From positions 881,001-945,000 of the forward strand of contig NW_013171838.1 in assembly GCF_000151665.1 (NCBI RefSeq): 64,000 bases of DNA. Direction: 5' to 3'. A program made the translations under genes and the position numbers. Every line of letters starts with the position of its first letter. Positions within the stretch are counted from its first letter, which is position 1. Source of the stretch: Blastocystis hominis. Its lineage: Eukaryota > Sar > Bigyra > Opalinata > Blastocystidae. The notes under the pieces are model-generated. The model worked only from the letters and a program-made list of their open reading frames with translations. It searched no databases and had not been told where the DNA came from. This document shows, piece after piece, positions 9,101 to 20,626 of this stretch.

Positions 9101-9343
9101 AAGCAACTCCTTTCTCCAATCCCTTTGCTTCCTTTCCATTCCCATTGCTATTCAAACCATCGAAATAACGATTCGAAGTGCTTGAAAACAAGCGAGAGTT
9201 CATGGAGAAAGGGGATGACATGGGAAGAATTGGAGACACGTCTAGAACATTAGGAAATAATGAATTCGCCGTTTACTTATCGTTTGAGTGATGGCTCTGA
9301 CAGATTGGATCAACAATCTCGATTTTTGTATCGTCCTAAGCAT
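6122..9343 (-). CDS. HAT/TPR-repeat protein with organellar presequence
   Basis: A multi-exon gene on the reverse strand. Exon 1 (9277-9343) encodes MLRTIQKSRLLIQSVRAITQ, a basic, amphipathic mitochondrial-type presequence; intron 1 is 9242-9276. Further 29-34 nt introns were traced near 8980, 8910, 8800, 8680, 7420 and 7330. The body contains tandem helical repeats of TPR/HAT type, e.g. LRACAMLELEAGCIDEARVI, FMQYAEFLEEMNEFELSKEMF and AARQKQFNYSEELFQNAL, with acidic low-complexity inserts (DEDDDDEP and similar) and a Glu-rich tail ending in a TAG at 6122. HAT-repeat proteins act in RNA processing complexes; together with the presequence this suggests an RNA-metabolism factor in the mitochondrion-related organelle. 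No exact orthologue was recognised, and some middle exons (7700-8300) were not resolved. Confidence 0.6.
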
Positions 9344-10348
9344 TGAACCTCAATGAAACACTAAATGACAACGAAATAAACGTAATGTAAGAGAAAAGCA
9401 GAAAGACACTACAGAATATGGAATGAGAAATATGCATGGAGAAATACTATAGATATTGTCTGAAGTGAAAACAAAGTGGTCAAAATCAATCGTTCTACTT
9501 ATTATTATTGCTTGCTAATAGGGGTCAGAGGTAGAAGATGCAGGAAGTGAGTTGGAATTTGCTATTAGTGGTGTTTTGAGAATCTCGTGAGTAATTTAGG
9601 AAAAAAGTGTTGAATCGGGTATAGAACGATTGAAAAGAAGTGTTCTTTTATATGTCGTTTCTCAAGGTTGAGCCAGTTTGCTCATTTTTAGGGATCGATC
9701 ATTATTTGAATGTAGGAATGAGTTTCAATCACTCTGGTAAAATATCAACACACTCTTTCTTGAAATAGCAACCACTTCACTTTCTGCTTTTCTTTGATGG
9801 AAAACGTCTCTCCTTACTCAATGCAATAAGGTAGGTTCACCACAAAGCGTAACTTCATCAATATCATTTCGTACCTTAGACTCGCGTATTCGTCATTTTC
9901 CTTACCTGTCATACAATCTATTGTATATAAAAATGAAACGTGAATTACCTTGTTCATGCAACGAACAACCTAGTTATTTATCGCTATCTTTTCAAATCAC
10001 TACTGCAACTTTTTCCAATAGCAGCATAATGGTATCAGTAACCATAAACCATTGTGTAGTGTTTTGAAAGTGTACTTAGTCGTAAAAACAAGCAAGCAAT
10101 AGGGATCCTATATCCTCCGGTCGTTCTTCTTGCGTACCAAACACAAATTGCTACAAATCTATTGGACTTGCTCTAGCTTCCAAATACAATATGTGCAGAG
10201 AGTGTACACTCTAAAAGCGCTCTTCCTTCGAATAAATTAAAGCTATTTCGCGAACTTCTTCAAATGGAAAAAGAAAGAGGGGATTGGTTGAGCCAATCAT
10301 ATTGCTGCCCATTGCTCTCAAATCCCCTTTCATTATATTGTTCTCTTT
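9344..10348. other. Intergenic region of about 1 kb
   Basis: Divergent spacer between the HAT-repeat gene and malate dehydrogenase. The base composition is AT-rich and no ORF with coding character was found on either strand. It must hold the promoters of both genes, but no specific box could be supported. Confidence 0.5.
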
Positions 10349-11370
10349 ATGTTCGCTCGGACCTTTTCTCGTGCTGTTCGCAGTTTTTCTACCGTAGATG
10401 CATGTTCAAACCTTTATTGTAGGGTGCCAAAGTCGCAGTTCTTGGAGCTGCCGGAGGTATCGGACAGCCTCTTTCCTTGTTGATGAGCGTGTCCCCATAC
10501 GTTCATGACCTTACCCTGTATGATCTTTTCAATACCCCTGGTGTTGCTACGGATCTTTCTCATATTAACAGTGTCTGCAATGTGGAAGGCTATACAGGAC
10601 AAAGATCCTTGAAACAAGTCTTGACTGGTGCAGATGTTGTTCTCATTGCTGCTGGTCTTTCTCGTAAACCTGGAATGGTCCGAGATGATCTGCTGCTGGT
10701 GAACGCTGGTATCGCAATGGAACTTGCCAAGGCTTGTGCGACTTACTGTCCTCAGGCTTGTGCTCTTGTAATTACAAATCCTGTGAATTCAACGGTTCCT
10801 ATATTCTCTGAAGTATATAAAAAGATGGGAGTTCATGATCCTCGCAAAATCTTGGGAGTTACCATCCTGGATACATTGCGAGCCTCCACTTTTATCGGCC
10901 GTGAGCTCCACACAAAGGAAAAGATCGAAGATATTCCTATCGTGGGAGGTCACGCCGGCAAGACGATTATTCCCCTTTTCAGTCAGCTTCCCAACAACCA
11001 GATGACGATGATTGATATTCCTGCGATTACTCATCGTATCCAGTTCGGAGGAGATGAAGTGGTCGTAGCGAAGGCCGGAATGGGTTCTGCCACTCTGTCC
11101 ATGGCGTACGCTGGAGCCATCTTCGCTGAGTCTGTGTTGAAGGGACTGAAGGGAGAGGAAGGCATTGTTGAGCCTGCGTATGTGGAGCATGAGGTGTATG
11201 GATGCCCGTTCTTCGCTAGCCAAGTGGAACTTGGAAAGGACGGAGTGAAGAACTGTCTGCCGATTCCCAAGACGATTACAAATGAGGAGGAAACGAAGAT
11301 TAAGGAAGCTATTCCGATTATTCAGAAACAGATCGCGAATGGTATCAAGTATGTTGATCAGAACTTCTAA
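10349..11370 (+). CDS. MDH: Malate dehydrogenase, mitochondrial type
   Basis: Two exons, 10349-10393 and 10423-11370, separated by a 29-nt GT-AG intron; 330 residues. The product interconverts malate and oxaloacetate with NAD. Exon 1 encodes [15 protein letters not shown], an Arg/Ser-rich organellar presequence. The Rossmann motif GAAGGIGQP follows at once, then the substrate loop [12 protein letters not shown], the [11 protein letters not shown] segment and the catalytic HAGKTIIPL with the active-site His. Length and order match the mitochondrial MDH family throughout. The protein is expected in the mitochondrion-related organelle. A TAA is encoded and TGTTTGTT lies 9 bases after it. Confidence 0.95.
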
Positions 11371-11378
11371 GTGTGAAT

Positions 11379-11386
11379 TGTTTGTT
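11379..11386 (+). terminator. TGTTTGTT 3'-end motif after MDH
   Basis: Exact octamer 9 bases after the MDH stop. This motif is known in Blastocystis to sit just downstream of the poly(A) site. Confidence 0.7.
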
Positions 11387-11608
11387 ATCGAAAAGTAGTT
11401 GTTTTTCTTTATTTACTCTAAATGGTATGATGTGTATTGGTTTGGTGAGATGATTGATGCACTAGAATGTATTAGGAAGAATCGACTCACTTACTTGATT
11501 GCCTTGTATCCCAAACCTGATTACACCATTGCAATGAATCCATCTCTATCAAGGCGACTTGAACAAACAACATAACAGATCAACCTCTTAATTACACACA
11601 AAAAACCC

Positions 11609-12545
11609 TTAGGTCTTTAACACCAAATCGCCCTTGCAGCAATGAGAATGAAGAGCAGATCCCGTGTCAAAATGGCGCAGCGCAGGAACCATAAAGGCAT
11701 CTTGTCCGAATGGGTTTCTATGTCCAAAACAGCCATTTCGCTTACATTTGGCTATGGCACATCATGCACGTCGCTGTCAGCAAGTCATGGTAGTTATTAA
11801 TCCACTTCACCACTTCCAGCGCATCTTTCTTTCCCTGCTGAGCACAGTATTTTATAAACTATATCAAACAGCCACCTTACAACAAACACGCTTGCCTGCA
11901 AACGTCATTTGCTTGAATAGTTCAACAGAGGATATATGGGAGGAGGTGCCTACGATCGCACTCGAGAACTGGCTGGCAGTGCATTCCTGAATCGAAAAGA
12001 ACTCAACATCCTTGATCTTGTACCAACTTCCCTTGGGCCGCACAGTTAGCTTGACAACGAATAAATCATGAAATTTGTAATAAATGATATTATATATCTT
12101 TCCAAACTCCTTCTCTTCGATGACTGGGAGAATCGCCACTTGAGAAAGAATTCTAATTTGTTTGAGAAAGGGAGTGATCGGATTCCTAAATAATAATACT
12201 ATTAGAAAAAGTAACTACTTCGCATCAACGGTCTTTAGGGAACTTGCATTGCCCTCTCAACGTTAAAATCATTGAATTAATAAGTACTAATATAACTCAG
12301 ATCATCGAGCACATCCAAAAAACTCGTGTCTATCCGTTTATAGAGTTCTGTCAAACGTTCTGGACGATAGTTGCCTCCATTATCTATGACACATGTGATT
12401 ACATACGGAATGAACAACATCTCCTCTTTTAATCGTGCTATCTACAAACTCAACCACGTTGGCTAATTGCCACATCTTCGACGAGGTTTTGTGTTGTCCT
12501 CTTTCCCTTCTTTCCGGATATATCCAAACTATATGAGTTTTCCAT
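11609..12545 (-). CDS. MED27: Mediator subunit 27-like protein
   Basis: An intron-rich reverse-strand gene; start ATG at 12545 (MENSYSLDISGKKGKR), TAA at 11609. Exons joined across 23-35 nt introns give coherent helical protein (RPERLTELYKRIDTSFLDVLDDL; LKQIRILSQVAILPVIEEKEF). The C-terminal exons are the diagnostic part: ALEVVKWINNYHDLLTATCMMCHSQ, then an intron, then NPFGQDAFMVPALRHFDTGSALHSHCCKGD and the stop. A W-x(2)-Y segment followed by CxxC and a later HxxC is the layout of the MED27 C-terminal zinc-binding domain. MED27 belongs to the upper tail of the Mediator coactivator. The assignment rests on this C-terminal pattern; exon joins in the N-terminal half are less sure. Confidence 0.55.
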
Positions 12546-12700
12546 CGACAAAAAGAAAAGTGGGCGATAAACGAAATAACTTCAACAAACACACAAAAAT
12601 TCGTCAGCTTTATCTTCAAAATCACTAAAATGATGTGTTCGAGAGGCACGGTGCGGAGTGGCCGGAGCCGCCTGTTCTTTTCTATTGTTTAACAGCGCTA

Positions 12701-13386
12701 TTACCATTGATACGAATGTGGAGCAGTAAATGACTTTTCTGGTGACCTTATCTCGTTAGTCGACTGAGCTAAATCACTCTCATCATACTTGAAAGGGCTG
12801 TAACGTTCAGGTCTTCTCATAGAGCTGGGATATCTCATATCTTGGCTAAATAAATAGTATAGAAATCGGAATTACGTACGATTCATCCATTGAGGGTTGA
12901 CCCATTTGAAGCCTACCAAAGAAATCAAACAAAGACATCATATCCATCATTTGCTGCTCAAAGAATTCGTCAATACCCATACCATTACTCTGTGGCCATG
13001 ATTCTTCCCATTCTTCAGGATATCCAGCCCCTGAGGGTTCCATCGATGGCATCGATTCCTCTTCGGGATAACCAAACCCTGAGGATTCCATCGCTTCCAT
13101 CGGTTCCATCACTTCTTCTTCAGGATATAAGCCACCGTCGTTAGAGACGTTTTTGGAGAATATTTCAACCTAGAAACATGAATGTACGAAATGATGTACA
13201 GGTCGTTTCCTCGGGCAAACGCGAAAAATACGCTGTATCTCTTCACACTTCATTTTTCCATTGACTGACCTGCACTACCCTTGAGATGGGGAGTACGCAA
13301 CATACTTCTTTCGAGAACTGCTGCGAATAGCCACAGGAGGGATGCTGTTTCTTATCCTCTTCAATGACTTTTTCAATATCGCTCAT
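12701..13386 (-). CDS. Unknown Cys-containing protein with Met/Glu/Pro-rich tail
   Basis: Reverse-strand gene, ATG at 13386, TAA at 12701. Joining exons across introns of about 30 nt gives MSDIEKVIEEDKKQHPSCGY, then SQQFSKECRSVNGKMKCEEI, then QRIFRVCPRKRPVEIFSKN. After this comes a low-complexity region with imperfect repeats of ESSGFGYPEEE / EPSGAGYPEEW and a tail FFEQQMMDMMSLFDFFGRLQM. The first 60 residues have four spaced cysteines (C, C, C, C with F/I between) and look like a conserved small domain, possibly disulfide- or metal-bound, but I do not recognise the family. The Met- and Pro-Glu-rich repeats are probably disordered. Neighbours are MED27-like downstream on the same strand and a divergent La protein. 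Confidence 0.55.
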
Positions 13387-13558
13387 AAAAACAAAATTCA
13401 ATACTGCACATAGAATTTCGTGTTTCCACAAATACCACCAAATTTGAAGAAATTCTCCAACCCGTTTTTGTGTCAGATAACCATTAAGGGTCGCTTTTTG
13501 GTGCACTCCCTTGTTGTTTGTTGGTTTAGTGAGTTTGATAACGCAGTTTTACCGAGTT

Positions 13559-15220
13559 ATGTCCGCTGTAACGGTATGTGGCGCGAGAGGCAGCCGTTAT
13601 CGTCTAGACATCTACAGAAACAACTTCGAATCAAACGGAGAACACCGCTCCTCAGACACGCGAAGAAATGTTGGCCGCTCTGAAGAAACAGGTATGCGCT
13701 TCTTTTCCGCCTCCTTGACGCAAAGATTGAATATTACTTCTCTAAAGAAAATCTATCGAAAGACTCTTATCTCCTTTCCCTCATGGATGATTCTGGCTAT
13801 GTTCCTTTAAAGACAATTTCGCGTTTTCACAAGGTCCTTTCTCTTAGCAGCAATATTGACGATATTATGGAAGCCCTAAAGAGCTCTGAGAACGTCGTGG
13901 TGGACGAAGTTAGCAAACAAATCAAGCCTGCGATTACTTTTGAACGTAAAACAGTCATTCTGCGTGACGTCCCGGCCGAGGTTACCGAGGAAGAGGTCCG
14001 CGCCTTGTTCGACGGAATGGGCGTTGTCGAAAGTGCCACTAAAGAGTTTGAAGGCACGTGGTTCGTCGTGATGGAGTCGGAGGCGGCCGCCGTCGCGGCG
14101 CTGGAGCTGCTTCGCCAGCGTTCTCTCCACGACCAGCCCGTGAAAGCTCGTCTGAAGAACGAGTCGTACCTGAAGAACCTCGTGAAGATGCTGACGACCT
14201 CCGAGGACGGCATTCCCGCCGAATATCTCCCGGTGGACCAGTCGTACTTCATGAACTTCGGCGGCCAGCCCCTTCTGGACTTCCAGCAGAGCCAAATGTT
14301 CGGCCAGAACTTCGCCGTCCAGGCGCCGGCGACCGGCGTGCCCGCCGAGAAGTAGAAGAGACGGAGGGAGAGTGAAGCGTAGGCGCGGCCGGAAGGGCCG
14401 GAAGGAGTTCAAGCATCGCGAGCGTCGTCCGCGAGCCGTTTCGAAGCCGAAAGTGGTGCCTGCGCTGCAGAGCGCGGAGATTTTCCCGCCGCTGGTGCCG
14501 ACGACCGCTCCGGTGGTGGGGTCGATCGACGTGAAGTACTCGTACAAGGAGATCTGCGACATCGTGAAGGGCGTGAAGGATCTGTCGTGCCCGCCGATCG
14601 CGTCGGCAGGCGTGGAGTCGGCGCTGGTGGAGACGGCCAACCAGGAGTTGGTGCAGAAGGGACGAACGTTCAGTATCGACCAGGCGCTGCAGCGAGGTGA
14701 GAGCGAGGGGCGCGCGTGAGGGGTAGGATGTCCGCGAACGATGTCGGTGGACAGCATCGACTACACGTCCATGCTGCAGGGAGAGATGGACGAGGCGGTC
14801 GCGGAGTCGGCTCGCAAGGCGCGGCGCGAGAAGAAGCGCGCGATGAAGATGGGCGAGCGAGGCGAGGCGCATGCTCGCAGCTACCGCAACATTCTCAAGA
14901 ATTCCCCGCCCGTGGGTGAGGCGGTCGCTCCTTCGACGAAGCCTGCCGCTGTGCAGACAGTGAGTGGAGCCAATGCGGCTAATGCGGCTAATGCGGCTAA
15001 TGTGGCTAATGCGACTAATGCTGCCAGCACTACCACTGGTGCCAATGCTGTGAGTCCTGTAAGTGGCACGAACGGAGCGGAGGGAAAGAAGGAAGGGAAG
15101 CAGCATACAAAGAAGTCGCAGAAAAAGGCGGCAGAAAAGAAGGCAGCGGAGAAGAAAGCAGCGGAGAAGGTGAAGAATGAGGAGGACGGATGGAAGACGA
15201 TTACGGAGAAGAAGCATTAG
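13559..15220 (+). CDS. La-related protein, LARP4-like
   Basis: Five exons: 13559-13573, 13608-13691, 13726-14351, 14383-14696, 14727-15220; introns of 34, 34, 31 and 30 nt; 510 residues. The La motif begins in exon 3 with IEYYFSKENLSKDSYLLSLM and continues to DSGYVPLKTISRFHKV, a near-canonical RNA-binding winged helix. An RRM follows (KTVILRDVPAEVTEEEVRAL ... WFVVMESEAAAVAALELL), which is the La-module arrangement of LARP4. The C-terminus is low complexity, with runs of AN repeats near 14970-15010 and KKAAE repeats, and is probably disordered. LARP4 proteins bind poly(A) and poly(A)-binding protein and stabilise mRNA; here the function is inferred from domain order. A TAG is encoded. Confidence 0.85.
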
Positions 15221-15394
15221 AGACACTCATTGTTTATTCTTTTAATGTGTGGAAGAGTTTGATTGTTTGTTGGTCAAACCCAGATTCTGCCGAGAATCCG
15301 AGTATTCGATCCTATAGTAATTTTCCACGATGGAATCGGAGTGGTTTCATTATCAGACCATTCATTTTCCTCACTTTTTTCCTAATCAAACAGC

Positions 15395-16605
15395 ATGTCT
15401 CACCGTAAATACGAATGTAGGTCTGTGTTGGAGTACTGTGGAGCGATTGTAACGCGTGTGTAGGTCCTCGTCATGGACACATGGGTTTCCTTCCTCGTAA
15501 GCGATGCACTCACAACCGCGGTCATGTGCGCAGCTTCCCCAAGGACAAGGCTGACCAGAAGCCTCATCTTACCGCTTTCATGGGATACAAGGCCGGTATG
15601 ACTCACATCGTGCGTGTCTTGGACCGTCCCGGAAGCAAGGCCCACAAGCAGGAGATCGTGGAGGCTGTGACCATTCTGGAAACTCCTCCCATGGTCGTCG
15701 TGGGTATTGTGGGATATGTGGAGACTCCTCGCGGTCTGCGCACCCTGACCACCGTGTTCGCTGAGCACTTGGATGACTCTTGCAAGCGCCGCTTCTACAA
15801 GAACTGGTACAACAGCAAGAAGAAGGCCTTCACGAAGTACGCTGCCCGCATGGCTACGGACGAGGGCAAGGAGGCCATGGAGCAGAAGCTGAAGAAGATC
15901 GTGGACTACTGCCAGGTGGTGCGTGTGCTGGCCCACACCCAGATCCAGAAGCTGAAGATCGGTCAGAAGAAGGCCCATCTGATGGAGATTCAGGTGAACG
16001 GTGGCAACATGGAGGAGAAGGTGGCGTTCGCGAAGAGCCTTCTGGAGAAGGAGGTGAAGGTGAGCGACGTGTTCGAGCCGAGCGAGATGATCGACACGAT
16101 CGGTGTGACGAAGGGTAAGGGCTTCGAGGGTGTGACCACCCGTTGGGGCACCACTCGTCTTCCTCGCAAGACGCATCGTGGTCTGCGTAAGGTGGCTTGT
16201 ATCGGTGCCTGGCATCCTTCGCGTGTGCACTTCACCGTGCCTCGTGCGGGTCAGAACGGATACCATCACCGCACCGATGTGAACAAGAAGATCTACCGCA
16301 TTGGAGCTGCGGGCGACGCCAAGTCCGCTTCCACGGAGGCCGATCTGACGGAGAAGAGCATCACTCCCATGGGAGGCTTCCCTCACTACGGAGAGGTCAA
16401 CAACGACTGGATCATGGTGAAGGGAGGTGTGATGGGATCCAAGAAGAGAGTCATCACGCTCCGCAAGTCCCTCCGCACGCACACTCGCAGATCCGACCAG
16501 GAGAACATTGTCCTGTCCTTCATCGATACCTCCTCCAAGATGGGTCACGGAAGATTCCAGACCACCGCCGAGAAGGCCAAGTTCTATGGAACCCTCAAGA
16601 ACTAA
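15395..16605 (+). CDS. RPL3: Large-subunit ribosomal protein uL3
   Basis: Two exons, 15395-15416 and 15464-16605, joined across a 47-nt intron, giving 387 residues, the normal length for cytosolic uL3. The N-terminus [20 protein letters not shown] and the stretch [16 protein letters not shown] are universal in eukaryotic L3, as are [20 protein letters not shown] and [20 protein letters not shown]. uL3 helps form the peptidyl-transferase centre and binds 28S rRNA. The coding sequence is noticeably GC-rich with a narrow set of codons, as expected for a highly expressed gene. An early intron after only 22 coding bases is common for ribosomal protein genes. TGTTTGTT follows 30 bases after the TAA. 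Confidence 0.97.
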
Positions 16606-16634
16606 GAGAGTCGAACGATCGATTGGGAAATAAT

Positions 16635-16642
16635 TGTTTGTT
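16635..16642 (+). terminator. TGTTTGTT 3'-end motif after RPL3
   Basis: Exact octamer, about 30 bases beyond the encoded TAA of RPL3. Confidence 0.7.
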
Positions 16643-17037
16643 TGAAATGGAGAGAGTTGTTTAGTTTTGTGATGGAGAGGAGAGGGGGTGGTTCTAGCTT
16701 TGGTGTTTATCACTGATGAAGGAGAGAAGCACAGAACATCGTGCAACAATCGATTGTTGGGTAAATCGTAATGGATTCCAAGTGTCAAGTGCTAACGTAG
16801 TATAATCCAGTGTGATAATTAACAACGTATAAACACTTGAAACGGGCAGTAGAAGTGGCTAATATAGTACAAGTAGATCGTTTTCGTTGTACTATCGACT
16901 TCTCAAAAAACACTGTACCTGGACTATTTTGGTACATGCTCATTTTATTAAACTACACAACAAAATTCAAAATAGTTCAAAGACACAAATCTTTCATTCA
17001 ACATCCACAAAACAATATTCATGCAAAATACTCCAAA

Positions 17038-19134
17038 ATGCCTACCAATTATAATTTGGTCAGATCAGCGATTGCAGATTATCTTCAAGATACATTTATC
17101 ATTCAAACTGTTCAAGGACGTTTAGATGAAGAAATGAAAGTTGATGGCTGGATTTCACTCATTCTGAGGAACAGAGAATGTATAGTATTGAAATTTTGTA
17201 ACGGAATATTTATGAATGAGGTATATATGCTAAATGATGATAAAGTCTTGAAAGCGTTTCGTAACGACAGTTTCAGTGATAGTTATTGCTGTGTAAAGCG
17301 TTTAGAAGACGGTATTATAGACTTAGATCATGGTACAAGATTTGAAGGAAAAGTTTTGTATGGAATTCCATTTGGATATGGTGAAATGTATGATGATGAT
17401 GGATTCTTGGTGTACAAGGGCATAATGATCAATTGGAAACGATTTGGCTATGGAACGAGTTATCATAATAATGGAGCGATTGAATATGAAGGATATTGGT
17501 GTGATGATAATCGATTTGGAATTGGAAAAGTGTATGATCGTAAAGAAAGGCTTATTATTGAATGCGAATGGTATAATGGAATTGAATGCGATATTGATGA
17601 ATATGTAGGAAATGGCTCAGAACCAATGAATATCGGAATGAAACATTTGAAACTGTTTGACAATTGTGTATTGGATGATTGGGATGTTTCATTGTTGTAT
17701 AATTTGGAATCAATCGAAATCGGGAATGAATGTTTTGGATCAGTGCAAACATTCAAAATCGATGGATTGAATCGATTGAAAACAATCAAAATCGGAAACT
17801 ATTCATTTACGCAGAAAAAGAAATATTATGGAAACGATGAATCGAAATCATTCCACATATTGAATTGTGAATCATTGGAATCCATTCAAATTGGTCGATA
17901 TAGTTTCAGTGATTTTGCTGGCGACTTTGAATTGAAGAATCTACCACAATTACAATCCATTCAAATTGGTACAATTGGAAGTGATTCATACAATTTCTAC
18001 CATAGTTCATTTGTGATTCGAGGTATTGATTTGATATTGAATATTTGAATGATGCATAGATCTTCCAAATCTACAATTCATTACATTAGGTGATTGTACA
18101 TTCCAAAAACCCTTCTCAACAATAATTGAAAGTATTGAATGAATTGGAATGAAATGATTGATGTAGATCTTCCATCATTACAATCCATTCGACTAGGTCA
18201 ATGGACACTTATTGGGGAAAATGATAACGAATCGTGTTCATTAATAATGCGAAGTAATTTTGAAATTATTCGAAATGATTTGGTTTATAGATCTTCCAAA
18301 TCTGACATCTATTATCAATTGTGATAGATGGTCTTTCTTGTTTTCGCGTTTAGTGATTTTGGAAAGTTATTTTTGTAATGAAAATAATAGTACTTAGATA
18401 TTCCAAATCTTAATAATGTCAATATACTCATATATTTTGGTTTTCTTGTTACACCTATCGTTTGTAGTAGGATGTCAAGTAAATGCTACCTATGCAGATA
18501 TTACTCCAGTATTTTTTCCTTATAAAGTCTTTAATTATTCTTATATTCAATCAATTAATATAAGTGCTACTTCCATTACTATTCCAAATTGGACCTGTAA
18601 TGAAGAAAATTACAAAGTATTTGATTTCTCACGTTTTTCTTGTGTTGAATCAATTGAGATTGGAAATAACTGTTTTGGATCAGTGCAAACATTCAAAATC
18701 GATGGATTGAATCGATTGAAAACTTTAAAAATCGGAAACAATTCGTTCACTCAGAAAAAGAACTGGTATGGAAGTGATAAATCGAAATCAGTCCACATAT
18801 TGAATTGTGAATTGTTGAAGACAATCAAGATTGGTCGATATAGTTTCAGTGATTTTGCTGGAGACTTTGATTTGAAGAATCTACCACAATTACAATTTGT
18901 TCACATTGGTACAATCGGAAGTAGATCATTTAATTTCTACCATAGTTCATTTGTGATTCGAGGTATTGATATGATATTGAATATTTGAATGATTAGATCT
19001 TCCAAATCTACAGAAAATTGTTTTAGGGAGTAATGCATTCCGTGAATACTTTTCAACAATAGCAGCAAGTATTGATTACAATTGAAATGATTTGTATAGA
19101 TTATCCAAATCTAGCATCCATTATACAGTATTAA
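17038..19134 (+). CDS. MORN plus leucine-rich-repeat protein, paralogue A
   Basis: A long multi-exon gene paralogous to 27579-29951. The N-terminal half has MORN-type repeats (FEGKVLYGIPFGYGEMYDDD, YEGYWCDDNRFGIGKVYD). The rest consists of irregular LRRs of the BspA/LRR_5 kind (FGSVQTFKIDGLNRLKTIKI, FAGDFELKNLPQLQSIQIG). From about 18000 on, each LRR sits on its own exon: introns of 31-37 nt end in AG and the next exon opens with an ATCTTCCAAAT-like string coding (D/N)LPNL, always in phase 1. Intron positions match those of paralogue B one for one, including the exon preceding FDFSRF. The start chosen aligns with the start of B; an in-frame ATG further upstream (about 16930) is possible. The sequence is very AT-rich compared with B. 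The 3' end is uncertain: an in-frame TAA at 19132 comes before the point where B ends. Confidence 0.65.
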
Positions 19135-19819
19135 ATTTTAAACGATGTTGGTATACTCAGAATAATGGCCTATTGATAATAAAGGTAGTTTCTTTTAGAT
19201 GATTGCGTCACAAGACTTGATTGATCAAGCGTCATTGATTGATTTTTCCTTTTTTGATAATTGTACATATAGTCGTTAGAAGTCTATTTTATTTTACTAT
19301 ATATATCAATATATAACAAAAGAAAAGTATTTTTTACTCTTCTAGGTTTTCACTTGTACTATATGATTGTTGGATAATAGTAAAAGAAAATACCTACATT
19401 TTCTTTTCTATATTTTTCGTATGAAAGATTAAGAAATTTCGATTTATGTTGACATCAAGCCTTAGCTCGAATTGGCCACTGTATATTTTGATACTTTTAT
19501 GTAGCGAAGTGATGGAACATCAGCGGTCTTCTATTATCTATGATTTTGGTAATCCTTTTTTTGAAGGTGTAAAATTTGTATGTTGGAATAATATTATTGA
19601 CCAAAAGAGAACGATAGAGACAATAATTATACCGAATTTAATGGGCTTTTCTGGTTATTTCAGTACAAGAGGATAAAAAGTGAATATCAATATAATAAAG
19701 AGAGGAGTATTATAATTCAACCCGATTTTGTAATAACTAGAGAAAAAAAGAATTGTTCCAACAAACAACATTCCATTCTTATTGAATCGATTTCACTCAA
19801 ATGGTTATTCAACCATTCA
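19135..19819. other. AT-rich spacer downstream of LRR paralogue A
   Basis: Strongly AT-rich. A short forward ORF at 19446-19676 contains TIETIIIPNLMGFSGYF, faintly LRR-like, and could be a relic of the upstream gene family. Nothing else was supported. On the reverse strand TGTTTGTT at 19760-19767 probably ends the GST transcript. Confidence 0.45.
19760..19767 (-). terminator. TGTTTGTT 3'-end motif after GST
   Basis: Exact octamer on the reverse strand, about 53 bases past the GST stop. Confidence 0.6.
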
Positions 19820-20475
19820 TTACACAGCCAAATAGGCCTTCACTTCTTCCACATTCTCAAAATCAGTCTTCCACTTCTTGAGAGCAGGGAAATCATCAAG
19901 AATCGTTTCCTTTCCCTTTTCAACATTGATAAGTACAGAATAAGCGAAGGCATCAGCAACCGTAGGAGCATCCGAAACCATGAAGCGCTTCTATATATTA
20001 ACAACGTCACAAGCTATATACTCCATAGCGAAGGTACAGATTCTCGAGCTTCTTCAACTCTTCCTTGCATTTGCCTTCCATGAACTCGGGTAAATGCTCC
20101 TTCTCATGGAAGGCATAGCGGTAGTAGAGGTTGAGCATATCGCCCCATCCATCCAGCATGATATCAAGATGAACATTGGTAACCTCATCCATATCCTTCG
20201 AAAGATACCTAAAAAAATCAAAACTCCGATCAATCTCAGTACTTGCGAGAAATATATCTCAGAATGGCCAAAGACTGGACGATATCCATGCCATCAATAT
20301 GCAACATAGGTACCTGACCAAAGGGCAGAGTTCCATTCTTCAGTCCCTCTTCCTTCTCAAAAGCCCAATTCTCGACAGCCTTGAAGGTGTAGGGGACATG
20401 CGCCAAACCGAGCGCGATCTTGATACTTTCGGCACGAGCCTTAATAGGGAAGTAATACAAAACAGTTTCAGCCAT
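19820..20475 (-). CDS. Glutathione S-transferase, sigma-like
   Basis: Three exons, 20243-20475, 20022-20208 and 19820-19990, with 34- and 31-nt introns; 196 residues, typical of cytosolic GSTs. The thioredoxin-fold half begins METVLYYFPIKARAE-like (MAETVLYYFPIKARAESIK), with the catalytic Tyr and the RAE segment of the sigma/alpha group. FGQVPMLHIDGMDIVQSLAI has the cis-Pro before the glutathione-binding Gln-Ser. The helical half ends FPALKKWKTDFENVEEVKAYL. It would conjugate glutathione to electrophiles or act as an isomerase; sigma GSTs include prostaglandin D synthase. The gene is divergent from APE2 and has a decayed copy at 5627-5954. Confidence 0.88.
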
Positions 20476-20626
20476 AATTAAAAAATAATAAAATGTTGAA
20501 GATTGTCAAAGCTGTTCAGCCAATCATTTGCATCAGTTGACTAATCTTTCTTAGTTTCTAGAAGCGTCCTTGTATTCTTGATGGATTTGCGTAGCGTACG
20601 CGCGCTATAACTAAATTGATAGAAGA

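Noticed and set aside
15400-16788. 462-residue reverse-strand ORF opposite RPL3
   Set aside because: His/Leu-rich antisense of a highly expressed ribosomal protein gene.
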